From a virus: a stretch of DNA of 40,366 nucleotides. The translations under genes and the position numbers were made by a program. The stretch is taken from positions 1 through 40,366 of the IMG/VR virus record IMGVR_UViG_3300047392_000117. One strand, given 5' to 3'. Under the pieces are notes generated by a model. The model saw only the letters and a program-made list of their open reading frames with translations. It was not told the origin of the DNA and did not search any database. Each line of letters opens with the position of its first letter. Position 1 is the stretch's first letter. This document shows positions 14,358 to 23,292 of the stretch, one piece after another.

Positions 14358-17096
14358 TTACTGGGCTAGTGCGCCTTTGGGCTTTACCTTACCTGTGGCG
14401 TCCAAGACCGACTGTTGGTACGCCTCGATGTCAGGCGCCAACTCTGGTTGTGCTGCCGCAATCGCGGTCAGCTTGGTGGCGTAATTGCGGATAGCCAGCG
14501 GGTCGTTCGACTTCGGCGCCCGCGCCAGCCAACTGGCGAACTTCGGAGAAGCCAGCAGCTTACCGGCAGCGTATTGTGTGCCGCCGAGGGACAGGACGCC
14601 GATAAGCGCCTGCGTGGCCGTCGCCGCATCGCCTATAAAGAGCGCGGCGGGGCCGCTTGCCAAAATCCCCAAGTTCGAGCCTATAGCCACCGAACCGCCG
14701 CTGTTGCTGGTGTTGGCAAACCGGCCAGCAGCCCGCATCTCCTTGGCGACAGTCGCGATCTCGTCAAGGTTGCGACGAAGGCCGGAAGTGCCAAACATCG
14801 CATCCTTGGTGTCGTTGGTCATCTTTTCACCGTAATTGGTGAAGAAAGTGGAGGCGCTAAAGTCGCTGCCGTTCTGCTGGCGGCCAAGGCGATCCACAAG
14901 CGTGGCGCGCAGCTGGTTGGCATCTGCTGGCTTCATCTCACCAAACACAGTCCGCAGCATCTCCACGCCGCCCTTGCTGCCACGGCCAAGGCTCTCAATG
15001 TCTTTCAACAACACTTCGCCAGACTTGCCGGTGCCGAGGAGCGAGTCGAACTGGTCAAGTACGCCAGCGCGTTCTTTGTAGAAGCTGTTGAACTTGCGAT
15101 ACGCATCCAGCGCGTCCGGCGCCGCGGCGAGGGACGTTTCGATGTCTGCGTCGATTGCCTCCGCGATACGCCCGTTGCGCGCTTGGTCCGCGGTGCTGCG
15201 GAGTTTGCCGTCAAAGCTCTTGGCGCTAAGGCTCGTTTTTAGATCGCGGACGCCCTGCAACACCGATCCGCCTGTGATGTCGGCACGGTAGTTCTCCAAC
15301 TCTGCGATAGCTGCGGCGTTGGTCTTCGGGTTGCGGTTTAGCCGGTCAATCTCGTTATCAACGACCTTAAGCGCGTTCGTCGGCACTATGGCTATGCCTT
15401 GCGCTTTGTTGTTGACGTCATTGATCATCGTATCCGCTTTGACGATTTTATCTGCCAGCACGTTTTCGCCAGTTTTAGTGACGAGATTGCCTGCTTCAAC
15501 TTCGCTCAATACGCCGCCGAGATTGTTGACGTTGCGGTTGACCGCGTCCCTAGCCGAGTTGACCGAAGCTTCTGCGCCTTCGAGGATAGGACTTGCGCTG
15601 AACGGAAGCTGCGCCGCTCCTCCTGTTACGCGCCGCGTCATCGAGCCACCAGCGTCAGCTGGCATCATCAAAATACCTTGATTCTCTGCGGCCTGCCCAG
15701 CAGCCGTCTTCGTGGCAGGGTTTACGACGCTGTTCGTCGCGCGGCCACCCATGTATGCCGGAACGCCAGCGGCAAACGCCGCCGCAAATTGGGCCAGTGG
15801 GCCGCCGCCCTCTTGGCGAACAATTTCAGCCGCGGTGTTGCTCACGGCGCCTGTGAACATGTCGGTTAGCGGGGTAGCCGACAACTGCTTCAAAGCTTCT
15901 TCGGTCAACCCCGTGGCAAATTTGGTGCCGGTTTTGGCCAGGCCGGTAAAGCCTAGCGCACTAGCGCCGCCTTCGTTAATCGCCTTTGCGTATGGGTTGC
16001 TGATGTCGGGCAGGCCAGTTGCTTCTCGCGCTGCCGTACCTAGATCAGTGCCAATGTTGGTGCCGAACACAGAGTTGACGGCAGTGTTGAGCGGGTTGGT
16101 GACCATGCCTGGCACCTCGGCAAGTCCTTTAACGATGTCGCCGACGCCGCTTAGGAAATTGTCCGTCATCGACGGAGCGGGCTTGTCGTTCTTCACCGCG
16201 TCAGGCGCGCGGTAAATGATGCCGCCCCACAAGGCGCCATCTTTGCTCATCTCTTCACGAACGCGGGTGACGTCGCCAAGGGTGTTTGCGATGTCTGCTT
16301 CAGTAGGCTTTGCGCCTGGCGCAGTAAGTTCTAAGATTTTCTGAGCGGCTTGACGAGCATCAAGTTTAGGATCGAACAGAACGTCCGACATTTGCTGCTC
16401 TTTCTCGACCGAAAACATTTTGTCTGGGTCTTCGATTTGAAACGCCAGTGTCGTAGGATAGCGGAAACCGTAGTTCTGCCCCCGTGCAACGCCAGCGCGC
16501 AAATCCCGCTCTAAGCTCTGGAGTTTTGACTCCCTAGTTGCGTCCAAGTCACTGGCCGTTGGCAGCAACAGCCCGATGTTTGTTTTCTGTTCCGCGGCTG
16601 CGTTCACTTCGCCAGATGTTAGACCTTGCGAGGCTTTTACAGGGCCGTACAGACCTTGGGCAACAGAATCGAATGCTGTGTTCTGCGACAGAGGTAAATA
16701 CTCAAGCGGATTCATACCTTGGAAATCGCGCTTGTTGCGGATTTGAAGGTTTTCTAATATCGACTGCATCCGCGGCAATTGAAGCATACCGTCGCGGTAC
16801 GCGGCGTACTCTACCGGTGTCAGGCCCATTTGCCCTGCGCGGCGCTCAATCTCACCGGCTTCAAGTTTTGTCTTGTACGCATTGGCAAAAGCCGAGTCCA
16901 CAACCGCTGGAGCCGTGGCGGCATCCACCTTGTTGCTGATGTTCTGGCCAGTGGTATCCGCAAGCCGCCCTTTGTTTTGGATATCCGTTGTCATCGAACG
17001 CGGGAGGACCGCAGATGGAGCAGCCGCGGGAGCGGGCGCGGTGCGGCCACTCATGCGGAGGAGTTCTTCGTCGGACAGTTGTGTAAGGTCTTGCAT
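14358..17096 (-). CDS. Putative ejection (internal virion) protein, 912 aa
   Basis: The largest protein of the phage. The N-terminal 300 residues are charged and helical, starting MQDLTQLSDEELLRMSGRT. The middle (about 330-500) is rich in Gly and Ala with amphipathic or weakly hydrophobic stretches such as AQFAAAFAAGVPAYMGG. The C-terminal part is helical with another hydrophobic span, GILASGPAALFIGDA. A long, late, membrane-active protein placed after the tail genes fits a podovirus ejection protein that crosses the cell envelope. No enzymatic motif is recognised. Its ATG overlaps the previous stop as TAATG. Confidence 0.6.
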   Translation of the reverse strand: MQDLTQLSDEELLRMSGRTAPAPAAAPSAVLPRSMTTDIQNKGRLADTTGQNISNKVDAATAPAVVDSAFANAYKTKLEAGEIERRAGQMGLTPVEYAAYRDGMLQLPRMQSILENLQIRNKRDFQGMNPLEYLPLSQNTAFDSVAQGLYGPVKASQGLTSGEVNAAAEQKTNIGLLLPTASDLDATRESKLQSLERDLRAGVARGQNYGFRYPTTLAFQIEDPDKMFSVEKEQQMSDVLFDPKLDARQAAQKILELTAPGAKPTEADIANTLGDVTRVREEMSKDGALWGGIIYRAPDAVKNDKPAPSMTDNFLSGVGDIVKGLAEVPGMVTNPLNTAVNSVFGTNIGTDLGTAAREATGLPDISNPYAKAINEGGASALGFTGLAKTGTKFATGLTEEALKQLSATPLTDMFTGAVSNTAAEIVRQEGGGPLAQFAAAFAAGVPAYMGGRATNSVVNPATKTAAGQAAENQGILMMPADAGGSMTRRVTGGAAQLPFSASPILEGAEASVNSARDAVNRNVNNLGGVLSEVEAGNLVTKTGENVLADKIVKADTMINDVNNKAQGIAIVPTNALKVVDNEIDRLNRNPKTNAAAIAELENYRADITGGSVLQGVRDLKTSLSAKSFDGKLRSTADQARNGRIAEAIDADIETSLAAAPDALDAYRKFNSFYKERAGVLDQFDSLLGTGKSGEVLLKDIESLGRGSKGGVEMLRTVFGEMKPADANQLRATLVDRLGRQQNGSDFSASTFFTNYGEKMTNDTKDAMFGTSGLRRNLDEIATVAKEMRAAGRFANTSNSGGSVAIGSNLGILASGPAALFIGDAATATQALIGVLSLGGTQYAAGKLLASPKFASWLARAPKSNDPLAIRNYATKLTAIAAAQPELAPDIEAYQQSVLDATGKVKPKGALAQ

Positions 17097-18241
17097 TACT
17101 TTATTAATCCCCGCTTGCGAAGTTCAGCGTCTACTGCGTCTTTTGACGGCGCAGCAGCCTGGCCCTGTGGCTGGTCCATGACAATGTTGTACCGCTGCAT
17201 CCAAGCGTCGGTCTTCTCTTTACCTAAGTTATTGACGTAAACCTGATATTGAGCGGGCGTCACGCGCGAAGGCACACCGTTAGGGCCAAGTTCTGGCCGC
17301 GGCGTGTTTTCCATCGTCGCCACTGGAGGCGTAGCCGCCGCCGTTTGGCGCATGGCGCTTCCAGTGAGCAACGGTAGGCCCGTTATGGTGCGGTCTGCTG
17401 CGTTTGGCGAACTGCGGTCTATAACCTGTGCCGGTACGCCTGGACGGGTGGCAACAAGCGCCGAAGTACCATCTCCTGTGGGGACAACCTTATTGCCATA
17501 TAGAAACTCGTTAGAACGCTGACGAGCGCCTTCGTCGGTTGACATGGAGCCGTAGGCGGCCAAGACAGCGGGGTTGAAGCCGTTGTCGATGATGTCCTGA
17601 ACGTACTCCTTGGTGTTCGGATACCGCTTGGCGATGGACTGTAGGGTAGGTAGACGCTGTGCTTTCGCGTTGTCGTCCATGTACAGCATGGATGACGCCA
17701 ATTGGCCTATTTGGTTTACGCCGGCTTGGTCTTCGTCGCGGCCCAATCCCGCTGCGGTCCTAAGCGCAGTGGCGTTGCTTGAACGCACACTGGACAAGTC
17801 CTTTTCGAACTCCGCACGGCGCTCACCGATTGAAGCCAATGTGTTTTGGTAGCGCGTTTCGGCGTTCTGCTTTGGGCGGAACGGCGCGGTCAGGTCGTTG
17901 TTCCCACCGCCTATGGCGTTCTCCAGAAGGCTGAAGGGCAGGCCAACGACCCCGCCGAGAATGGAACCCGCTACATTCAGTGGGTTGCCAGCCGCTTTCT
18001 TCTGTTGAAGTGCCGCGTTTTCCATCTGCGCTAGCGCAGCACGGGCGCGGGCCTCGTAATCGGCAGGGTTGATCGGGGCAGGCGCTGCGTCTGCTTCGGC
18101 TACCGCCTCACGCATAACGGCAGGCCGAGCGGGCTGCTGCGCCGCGGCTCCGTAGTCCACATAGGCGCTCTGCCCGACATCCTGAAAATTAGGCGTGTCG
18201 GCGAGGACGCCGATGTTCCTGCGTTGGAAATTAACAGCCAT
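17096..18241 (-). CDS. Putative internal virion/ejection protein, 381 aa
   Basis: No family is clearly recognised. It begins MAVNFQRRNIGVLADTPNFQ. An Ala-rich helical stretch at about 65-85 leads into a hydrophobic Gly-rich segment, NVAGSILGGVVGLPFSLLEN. The remainder is soluble and Pro/Asn-rich, ending in RKRGLIK. Location directly before the 912-residue protein and after the tail hub suggests a second ejection protein. Its stop overlaps the start of the next gene as TAATG, so the two are co-translated. Confidence 0.55.
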   Translation of the reverse strand: MAVNFQRRNIGVLADTPNFQDVGQSAYVDYGAAAQQPARPAVMREAVAEADAAPAPINPADYEARARAALAQMENAALQQKKAAGNPLNVAGSILGGVVGLPFSLLENAIGGGNNDLTAPFRPKQNAETRYQNTLASIGERRAEFEKDLSSVRSSNATALRTAAGLGRDEDQAGVNQIGQLASSMLYMDDNAKAQRLPTLQSIAKRYPNTKEYVQDIIDNGFNPAVLAAYGSMSTDEGARQRSNEFLYGNKVVPTGDGTSALVATRPGVPAQVIDRSSPNAADRTITGLPLLTGSAMRQTAAATPPVATMENTPRPELGPNGVPSRVTPAQYQVYVNNLGKEKTDAWMQRYNIVMDQPQGQAAAPSKDAVDAELRKRGLIK

Positions 18242-18244
18242 CTG

Positions 18245-18676
18245 TCACCCCTGCCCGTAAGGCGCGAACGGTGTCGCGCTTGTGTTTTTCATCATCGCCA
18301 GCATCTGCTGCATCGCGGCTGGGCCAGCGAGAGACGGCGCGTTCATGCTGATCTGCGTTGGCGTGTAGTTCTTCGCTTTAGTCCCACTGGCCGGCGACAC
18401 GTTGAACACGTCTTGCGGCATGGCAGACGCGCCAGGGAGGCCGAACACAGACGCCACCGGAACGCCAGACATTGAAATGGCGGTCGGCTGGTAGTTCTTC
18501 GGCTTTGTCCCCTGCGCTGCTTGCACGTTGAACTGCGCCTGCTGCGGCGCCCGTATCATGTCGAAGATCGACGATACGTTCTGCGGCATCGCTTGCGGCG
18601 CGGCGGTCGTGCCATAGCTTTGGCGCGACGTTGGCGTCTTGATGCTTTGCATTATTTTGTCGAACAAACTAGCCAT
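18245..18676 (-). CDS. Virion-associated hypothetical protein with 22-residue repeat
   Basis: The 143-residue product contains two copies of a 22-residue unit, at 48-69 and 90-111, with the common core GTKxKNYxPTxISM. The ends are Met/Gln-rich. The ATG at 18676 is chosen because AGGAAC lies six bases upstream and it falls one base after the preceding stop, whereas a longer frame would overlap that gene. A repeat protein between two likely ejection proteins is probably a minor virion part. No known family. Confidence 0.6.
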   Translation of the reverse strand: MASLFDKIMQSIKTPTSRQSYGTTAAPQAMPQNVSSIFDMIRAPQQAQFNVQAAQGTKPKNYQPTAISMSGVPVASVFGLPGASAMPQDVFNVSPASGTKAKNYTPTQISMNAPSLAGPAAMQQMLAMMKNTSATPFAPYGQG

Positions 18677-18677
18677 A

Positions 18678-19835
18678 TCAAGTTCCTGACGGTCCAAAGC
18701 TTGCGTTCGCGCCAAACGACTTGGCGCTGCCTGTGGCTGAGTTGGACCCCATGTTCGCGCCCATGCCGTAGCTGTAGCTGTTGTTGAAGCTGTCGCCGAA
18801 GCTGTTGCTGGTCGAGTTGTCGAGGCCGATGCTGTTCGAACTTGACAGGACAGTCGGATCGCCGATGAGCGACTTGTACATCTGCAATGAGTTGTACGGG
18901 TTCATCTCGTTGCTGTACTGCGTGTCGAGCAGCTGCTGTTGGTACTGACGCAACTGGCCCCCGACGTCTTGCGCCAGCTGTGCGTTGTTGACGCCTGTGT
19001 TGTACGCTTGGTTCATGCCTGTCTGACCGGCTTGGCCGATGTTGTAAGCAAGGTTCGCGCCCTGGCCCATGAGGTTGGCGTTGACAGTGTTGGTACCAAG
19101 TTGGGCGCTCTGGTTTGACAGTCCCTGCTGGGCTGCGATGCCGAGGCCGGTGTTGTACGCTTGGCCGCGCAAGTTGGACGAAATGTCGGCCACGCGGTCG
19201 CCTGCACCGCGCATGGCGATGGCGTCCATCACCGCACGGCGGCTGGAGCCGCTGTTGCCAGTGCCTGCGGCCATCCCTGCGTTGCCGGTCAGCTGGTTCT
19301 CATATAGGTTACGAGTAACGTCGCGGCTTGCCGCGTCAATCTGCCCGTTGAGATAGGGGTTGTACGACGCCTGCGCCGCCGTCTGCATGTCTATGCCGCG
19401 GTTTATTGGGGCGCCGTAGACGTTGCCGCCAGCCATCGTCGCCGCTGCGTTGCCCGCAGTGCCGAAGCCCGCCGTGTTGGCTAGTGACTGTGCAAGCTGC
19501 TGCCGGAATATGTCTTCACCAGTGCCTTGGCTGAAGCCGTACTGCTGGCCTAGCCCCTGCGCCATGATAGGATTGATGTCGGCGACCTGACGATCCGGCA
19601 GGCCGTAGTTGTTGTACAGGTTGCCGGCGTTGGCGTATAGGTTCTGGAGGTAAGGCTCCTGCGCGCCGTAGATGTTCTGGCCCGACTGCGAGATGTTGAG
19701 GCCACTGCTGACAGCGTTCGACCCCTGCTGCGATCCGCTTTGGCTGATGTTTTCTTGCAGATCATAGCCAGCAGTCGCGCCTGACGAGACGTTGTTGCTC
19801 GACGATTTATTGAAACCAAGACTAGCTAACGCCAT
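18678..19835 (-). CDS. Asn/Gln/Gly/Ser-rich virion protein, 385 aa
   Basis: The sequence is very rich in Asn, Gln, Gly, Ser and Ala, starting MALASLGFNKSSSNN. Helical stretches repeat short blocks such as AYNTG (three times) and NLAYNIGQAG. The C-terminal 60 residues are low-complexity (SNSFGDSFNNSYSYG). Similar Asn/Gln-rich proteins are found beside the internal-protein genes of marine and freshwater podoviruses. It probably belongs to the ejection set. There are no catalytic motifs. The next gene begins one base after its stop. Confidence 0.55.
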   Translation of the reverse strand: MALASLGFNKSSSNNVSSGATAGYDLQENISQSGSQQGSNAVSSGLNISQSGQNIYGAQEPYLQNLYANAGNLYNNYGLPDRQVADINPIMAQGLGQQYGFSQGTGEDIFRQQLAQSLANTAGFGTAGNAAATMAGGNVYGAPINRGIDMQTAAQASYNPYLNGQIDAASRDVTRNLYENQLTGNAGMAAGTGNSGSSRRAVMDAIAMRGAGDRVADISSNLRGQAYNTGLGIAAQQGLSNQSAQLGTNTVNANLMGQGANLAYNIGQAGQTGMNQAYNTGVNNAQLAQDVGGQLRQYQQQLLDTQYSNEMNPYNSLQMYKSLIGDPTVLSSSNSIGLDNSTSNSFGDSFNNSYSYGMGANMGSNSATGSAKSFGANASFGPSGT

Positions 19836-19844
19836 ATTAGTATC

Positions 19845-20090
19845 CTACGCTATAAATATCCAAGAACCGTCGAAGATATACAGACCGCGACCAGAACCAG
19901 GGTTCCATGAAGTGCCATCCGCCCTGGCTAACTGGCCATCGACAGGTTTGGCGGGGGCTGCATACAAGAGAGGGATCGTTGGTGTTTGCGCGGCCCTGAA
20001 ACTGTCGGAGACACGTTGAAGTTCAAGTGTCGCCCAGCGGCGCAAGTCTTCGACCGTTTTGGCGAGAGTTGGTGCAGGGGTGTAACTCAC
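19845..20090 (-). CDS. Small tail-associated hypothetical protein (81 aa)
   Basis: A GTG start at 20090 overlaps the stop of the tail hub gene (GTGA). The N-terminal half is a helix (VEDLRRWATLELQRVSDSF). The C-terminal half has the phage structural pattern ARADGTSWNPGSGRGLYIF followed by a final W, which I know as a short beta element in tail or fibre proteins of many environmental phages. It is probably a small tail or connector subunit. The exact role is unknown. Confidence 0.6.
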   Translation of the reverse strand: MSYTPAPTLAKTVEDLRRWATLELQRVSDSFRAAQTPTIPLLYAAPAKPVDGQLARADGTSWNPGSGRGLYIFDGSWIFIA

Positions 20091-21658
20091 CGCTCTGCTA
20101 CCTCTTCCACATCCAAATCAAATCCACCCAACTGCCAATACCCTGCAACGGATGAAGATTCAATCCTTAATGCGAGATACCGGCCAGAAACACGGGTATC
20201 GACCTTGTAGTCGGTTTCGACGTTAAATTCTTTCGTTGTCTTCCACGTCACCGGCCCTTGGGGGCTGGACGACGAGCCGACTTGGAAAGTGACCGTGCCA
20301 GTGCCTTTGATCTGCGGCAGGATGCGCTTGATCTGAAGGACACGCTCTGTCGGGCGCTGAAGCACCTGATCAAGATCGATCTTGGTTGTCTCGACAAACG
20401 ATGTGTACGACACGCCGGATGCGCCAAACGTCTCGTTGTGCGCCTGTATCTTCGACGCGCCGGTATTAGCTGAAAACAGCCGTGTGTTGCGCGCTTGTGT
20501 GTCAGCGCCAAGGTCAGTCCACAGAGCCGACCAGCTGTCCCACTCTACGTTCAGGTCATCCCACGTCGCGCCTGTGCCGCTACCGCCACCGCCGATGGCA
20601 GGACCGACGCACATTGAACGCACGTTCGGCAGATCGCGGAAAGTCCACGCATCGTTGGCATAGTTCCACACTGCTGCCCTGTTGGCTGTTTCGACGTTCG
20701 CAGCGTTCTTGTCTGCATACGCGATCCATATCTCGTTTGTCGAAGGTTCGTGGGTTACGAACACGCTGCGGGCATCAGCCACGCTGCTGTAGAACGTGTC
20801 TTTTACCCGCTTCGTGGCCACTGGGTCTTTGGATGAACCGTCGTGGATGTAGATGTCGTCGCGCCCGACCACGAAGTGGCGGTTGTTGAACACGCAGACT
20901 GCGCCACGGTTGATGATGCCGCCGTCGTCGAACAGTTCGCGGAACGCAAACACCAGCGGAGCGCCAATGAATGCCATTGAGTACGCGCCACGTTCGGCGT
21001 AGATGATGTTGTTGCCCGCCAGCGGTAGGCTGTCGATCAGCCTGCCGAGACGGCCACCGAGGATGTTTTCACCCGCCAAGTTGGTCGTGCTGGTGATGTC
21101 GTAGCTGCCTGGCACCGATGTCGGGTCGAACTCGTCGCCCCAACGCACGGTGTACGGGTATTCGGTCGAACCGTCTGTGTAGCCAACCATCACCAAGAAG
21201 GAGACGAAAGGCTTGATGCAGTTCGTGCGTAGATTCGTTGGCCAGTTGGCGATGTCAGCAAACGCGGTGCCGCTTGGCGCCATGTATTGCGGTTTGTCGC
21301 TGCCGTTGTTCGCCAGGAAGCCGAAGCCGATCTGGCTGGTCTGCCAGCGGGGGCTGTTGGCATATCCGCTGGTGTAGGCCGCTGCGGTGACGTTGACGAC
21401 ACTGGAGCCTGCGTAGCGGTAAAGGTTATTGGCTGTGCCGATGACTAAAGTGTTGTTCCCGTCAACGAACCAGCCCGCGACGTGCGTCGGCGCGTTAGGC
21501 ACGGTGGTCACATCGACGTGGCCAAGAGACTTGCCCAGACGACCGTTGAACATCTGCACGTTATTGCCTGCGGCGAACTGGGTCAGTTCGACGTCATACG
21601 GCTGCTGGTCGGGGACAAGCCCGCCAGCGCCGATGTTCCGTAGAGGAACCATGACCAT
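20087..21658 (-). CDS. Tail hub/nozzle-like beta-propeller protein, 523 aa
   Basis: Begins MVMVPLRNIGAGGLVPDQQP, the usual opening of podovirus tail tubular B / P22 gp10-like proteins. The body is beta-rich with repeated aromatic-Gly strands and the pattern FNNRHFVVGRDDIYIHDG, followed by VTHEPSTNEIWIAY and AAVWNYANDAWTFRDLP, typical of propeller blades in the tail hub. It should form the distal short tail through which DNA passes. It follows the S74 fibre gene directly, and its ATG pair lies at the end of that gene. Confidence 0.7.
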   Translation of the reverse strand: MVMVPLRNIGAGGLVPDQQPYDVELTQFAAGNNVQMFNGRLGKSLGHVDVTTVPNAPTHVAGWFVDGNNTLVIGTANNLYRYAGSSVVNVTAAAYTSGYANSPRWQTSQIGFGFLANNGSDKPQYMAPSGTAFADIANWPTNLRTNCIKPFVSFLVMVGYTDGSTEYPYTVRWGDEFDPTSVPGSYDITSTTNLAGENILGGRLGRLIDSLPLAGNNIIYAERGAYSMAFIGAPLVFAFRELFDDGGIINRGAVCVFNNRHFVVGRDDIYIHDGSSKDPVATKRVKDTFYSSVADARSVFVTHEPSTNEIWIAYADKNAANVETANRAAVWNYANDAWTFRDLPNVRSMCVGPAIGGGGSGTGATWDDLNVEWDSWSALWTDLGADTQARNTRLFSANTGASKIQAHNETFGASGVSYTSFVETTKIDLDQVLQRPTERVLQIKRILPQIKGTGTVTFQVGSSSSPQGPVTWKTTKEFNVETDYKVDTRVSGRYLALRIESSSVAGYWQLGGFDLDVEEVAER

Positions 21659-22713
21659 TAGCGGTGTTCCAACTCCGAAATGCGGGCTTCAAGGTCTTTG
21701 ATTGCCTCAATCAGCAGGCCGACGAGGTTCTGATACGCAACGCTCTTCAGGCCGTTGCTGTGCGTGTGGACGACCTCTGGCACTACCCGCTCAATCTCTT
21801 GCGCGATGACACCGATGTGTTCGCCCATGTCGAACTTGCTGACGTAGCTGACGCCACGCATCGCCTTGACCTTGTAGATGGCCTCGGTGATCGTATCGAC
21901 GTTCATCTTGGTCCGCTCGTCAGAGAAGGCCGTGATGTCGCCAGTGGCGGTCACAGTGCCGGATACGGACACGTTGCCGGAGATGGTGCCGCCGCTGGCG
22001 GAGAACTTCCCGTCAAGCGCCGTCTGAAGGCCGGAGGTGTCCGCGATGGCCAGTGTGACTGCGCCGGTCTTGCCGGCCACGCTGGTGACAGGGGCTGCGT
22101 TCACGGTGATGACGCCGGTCGTGCTGTTGTACGAGCCAGCGCCTGATACGCTGATCGCAGTACGGGCGCGGGCGTTGGTGAAGTAGAGATTGGTGCTTTC
22201 GGTGACGTCCGCCGTGTTCAGTGTTACCGAGCCGGTTTTGCCGGCCACGCTGATGACAGGGGCGCCCGTGGCGCTGAAGCTGATGACGCCAGTGGTCGGG
22301 TTGTACGAGAGATCGCCTGCTGCGCTGATCGACGCCCTTGCGCGGGCGGTGGTGAAGTACTGGTTTGTCGCTCCCTCTGCCACGGCGTCCGAGTTGAACG
22401 AGATGTTGGCCGTGCCGTTGAACGACACGCCGTTGATGGTGCGGGCGGTCTGGAGCGCCGTGGCGGTCGAGGCGTTGCCCACCACTCCACCAGACGCAGT
22501 GATCGGGCCTGACACAGTGCCACCGGCCAGCGGTAGATACGCTGCGCTAAGTGCGCCATGCGTGGCCGTCACCGGCCCTGTGATGTTCGGGAAGGTCGCC
22601 TTAATCGCAGCCTTAATCAGGCGCAGATGGTTGTCGCCTTGGTTGGCGTTGTCCGACGACGTCGGATTCGTTTCGACCAATCCGTCGATGTATGTCGCGC
22701 TTTCAAGACCCAT
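21658..22713 (-). CDS. Tail fibre with S74 intramolecular chaperone domain
   Basis: The 351-residue fibre begins MGLESATYIDGLVETNPTSS, a common virion-attachment start. Its shaft carries a repeated block of about 60 residues that includes YFT(T/N)ARAR and VAGKTG(S/A)VTL twice. The C-terminal 89 residues are a peptidase S74 chaperone: the self-cleaving S264-D of FSDERTKMN, GVIAQEIERVVP, and a last coiled coil. S74 domains trimerise the fibre and then cut themselves off. This is a likely receptor-binding component. Confidence 0.88.
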   Translation of the reverse strand: MGLESATYIDGLVETNPTSSDNANQGDNHLRLIKAAIKATFPNITGPVTATHGALSAAYLPLAGGTVSGPITASGGVVGNASTATALQTARTINGVSFNGTANISFNSDAVAEGATNQYFTTARARASISAAGDLSYNPTTGVISFSATGAPVISVAGKTGSVTLNTADVTESTNLYFTNARARTAISVSGAGSYNSTTGVITVNAAPVTSVAGKTGAVTLAIADTSGLQTALDGKFSASGGTISGNVSVSGTVTATGDITAFSDERTKMNVDTITEAIYKVKAMRGVSYVSKFDMGEHIGVIAQEIERVVPEVVHTHSNGLKSVAYQNLVGLLIEAIKDLEARISELEHR

Positions 22714-22751
22714 AGGAACACCCTTTCACGCCTGCGATAACACAGAAGCGG

Positions 22752-22985
22752 TTAATTGACGACCGTTTTATTCGGACAGTCGCTTTCACAAACACACGCC
22801 CACTTGCTGTTGTGGGCCTCAATCTCTAAAACCGTCTCTGCTGTGTCGCTTTTAGCGTCATAGCTGATTGGCGTTGCGATCCTGCAATAGTCACTGACTA
22901 CGGCGGGAGCGGTCGAAGCGGTCACGCAGCCGCTCGTCGCGGACAGGATCAGGAGTGGCCAAAGCATCTTTAGCTTGTTCAACAC
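22752..22985 (-). CDS. Rz1-like outer-membrane spanin lipoprotein
   Basis: The 77-residue product has a hydrophobic signal (LWPLLILSA) and a lipobox ending TSGC20, the acylated cysteine of a lipoprotein. The rest is periplasmic with two further Cys pairs (CVC and C70). The GTG start at 22985 follows GGAGG by nine bases. The first 95 bases lie inside the Rz-like gene in another reading frame, the nested arrangement of lambda Rz/Rz1. It should span the envelope with Rz and fuse the membranes at lysis. Confidence 0.72.
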   Translation of the reverse strand: MLNKLKMLWPLLILSATSGCVTASTAPAVVSDYCRIATPISYDAKSDTAETVLEIEAHNSKWACVCESDCPNKTVVN

Positions 22986-23112
22986 GTTCTTCGACCTCCG
23001 TCTTGTCTGCATCGCGCTGCTGCGCTTTACCAGCCTCAAGCAGCTGCCTGTCTCCAAACAGGCGAAAGATCGCCTGCACCAGACCCAGCAGCTGCTTGAT
23101 GCCCTGTATCAC
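22891..23112 (-). CDS. Rz-like inner-membrane spanin
   Basis: The 73-residue protein begins MIQGIKQLLGLVQAIFRLFG, a membrane anchor, followed by a charged coiled coil (EAGKAQQRDADKTEVEERVEQ region) and an Arg-rich tail RLRDRFDRS. This is the layout of short alphaproteobacterial phage i-spanins. The GTG start overlaps the preceding stop as GTGA. The lipoprotein gene starts inside it in another frame. Together they form the spanin pair of the lysis cassette. Confidence 0.68.
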   Translation of the reverse strand: MIQGIKQLLGLVQAIFRLFGDRQLLEAGKAQQRDADKTEVEERVEQAKDALATPDPVRDERLRDRFDRSRRSQ

Positions 23113-23282
23113 TTGTAAGGGTTCGCCGTGTCTTCGACACCGTGGCGGATGAACGCAGCCATCAGCGCGGTGAACACCAAGTTGGCGGTCTGCATCGCGT
23201 CTGCATCGCCAGTGGCGTATGCAGCCACAGCGGTGATGACGGCAACGCCAGCAGTGATGTAAGTCTTGTATCCCTTGAACAT
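23109..23282 (-). CDS. Small holin-like membrane protein (57 aa)
   Basis: Encodes MFKGYKTYITAGVAVITAVA and continues with a second, weaker hydrophobic helix, TANLVFTALMAAFIRHG, then a short polar tail. Two closely spaced helices with a charged N terminus resemble a small phage holin or the MFKGYKTY family of phage membrane proteins. AAGGAG lies eight bases before the ATG. It is flanked by the endolysin and the Rz-like spanin, so it is a lysis protein by context. Whether it or the protein at 23783-23998 is the holin cannot be told. Confidence 0.68.
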   Translation of the reverse strand: MFKGYKTYITAGVAVITAVAAYATGDADAMQTANLVFTALMAAFIRHGVEDTANPYK

Positions 23283-23292
23283 GTCGTTCTCC

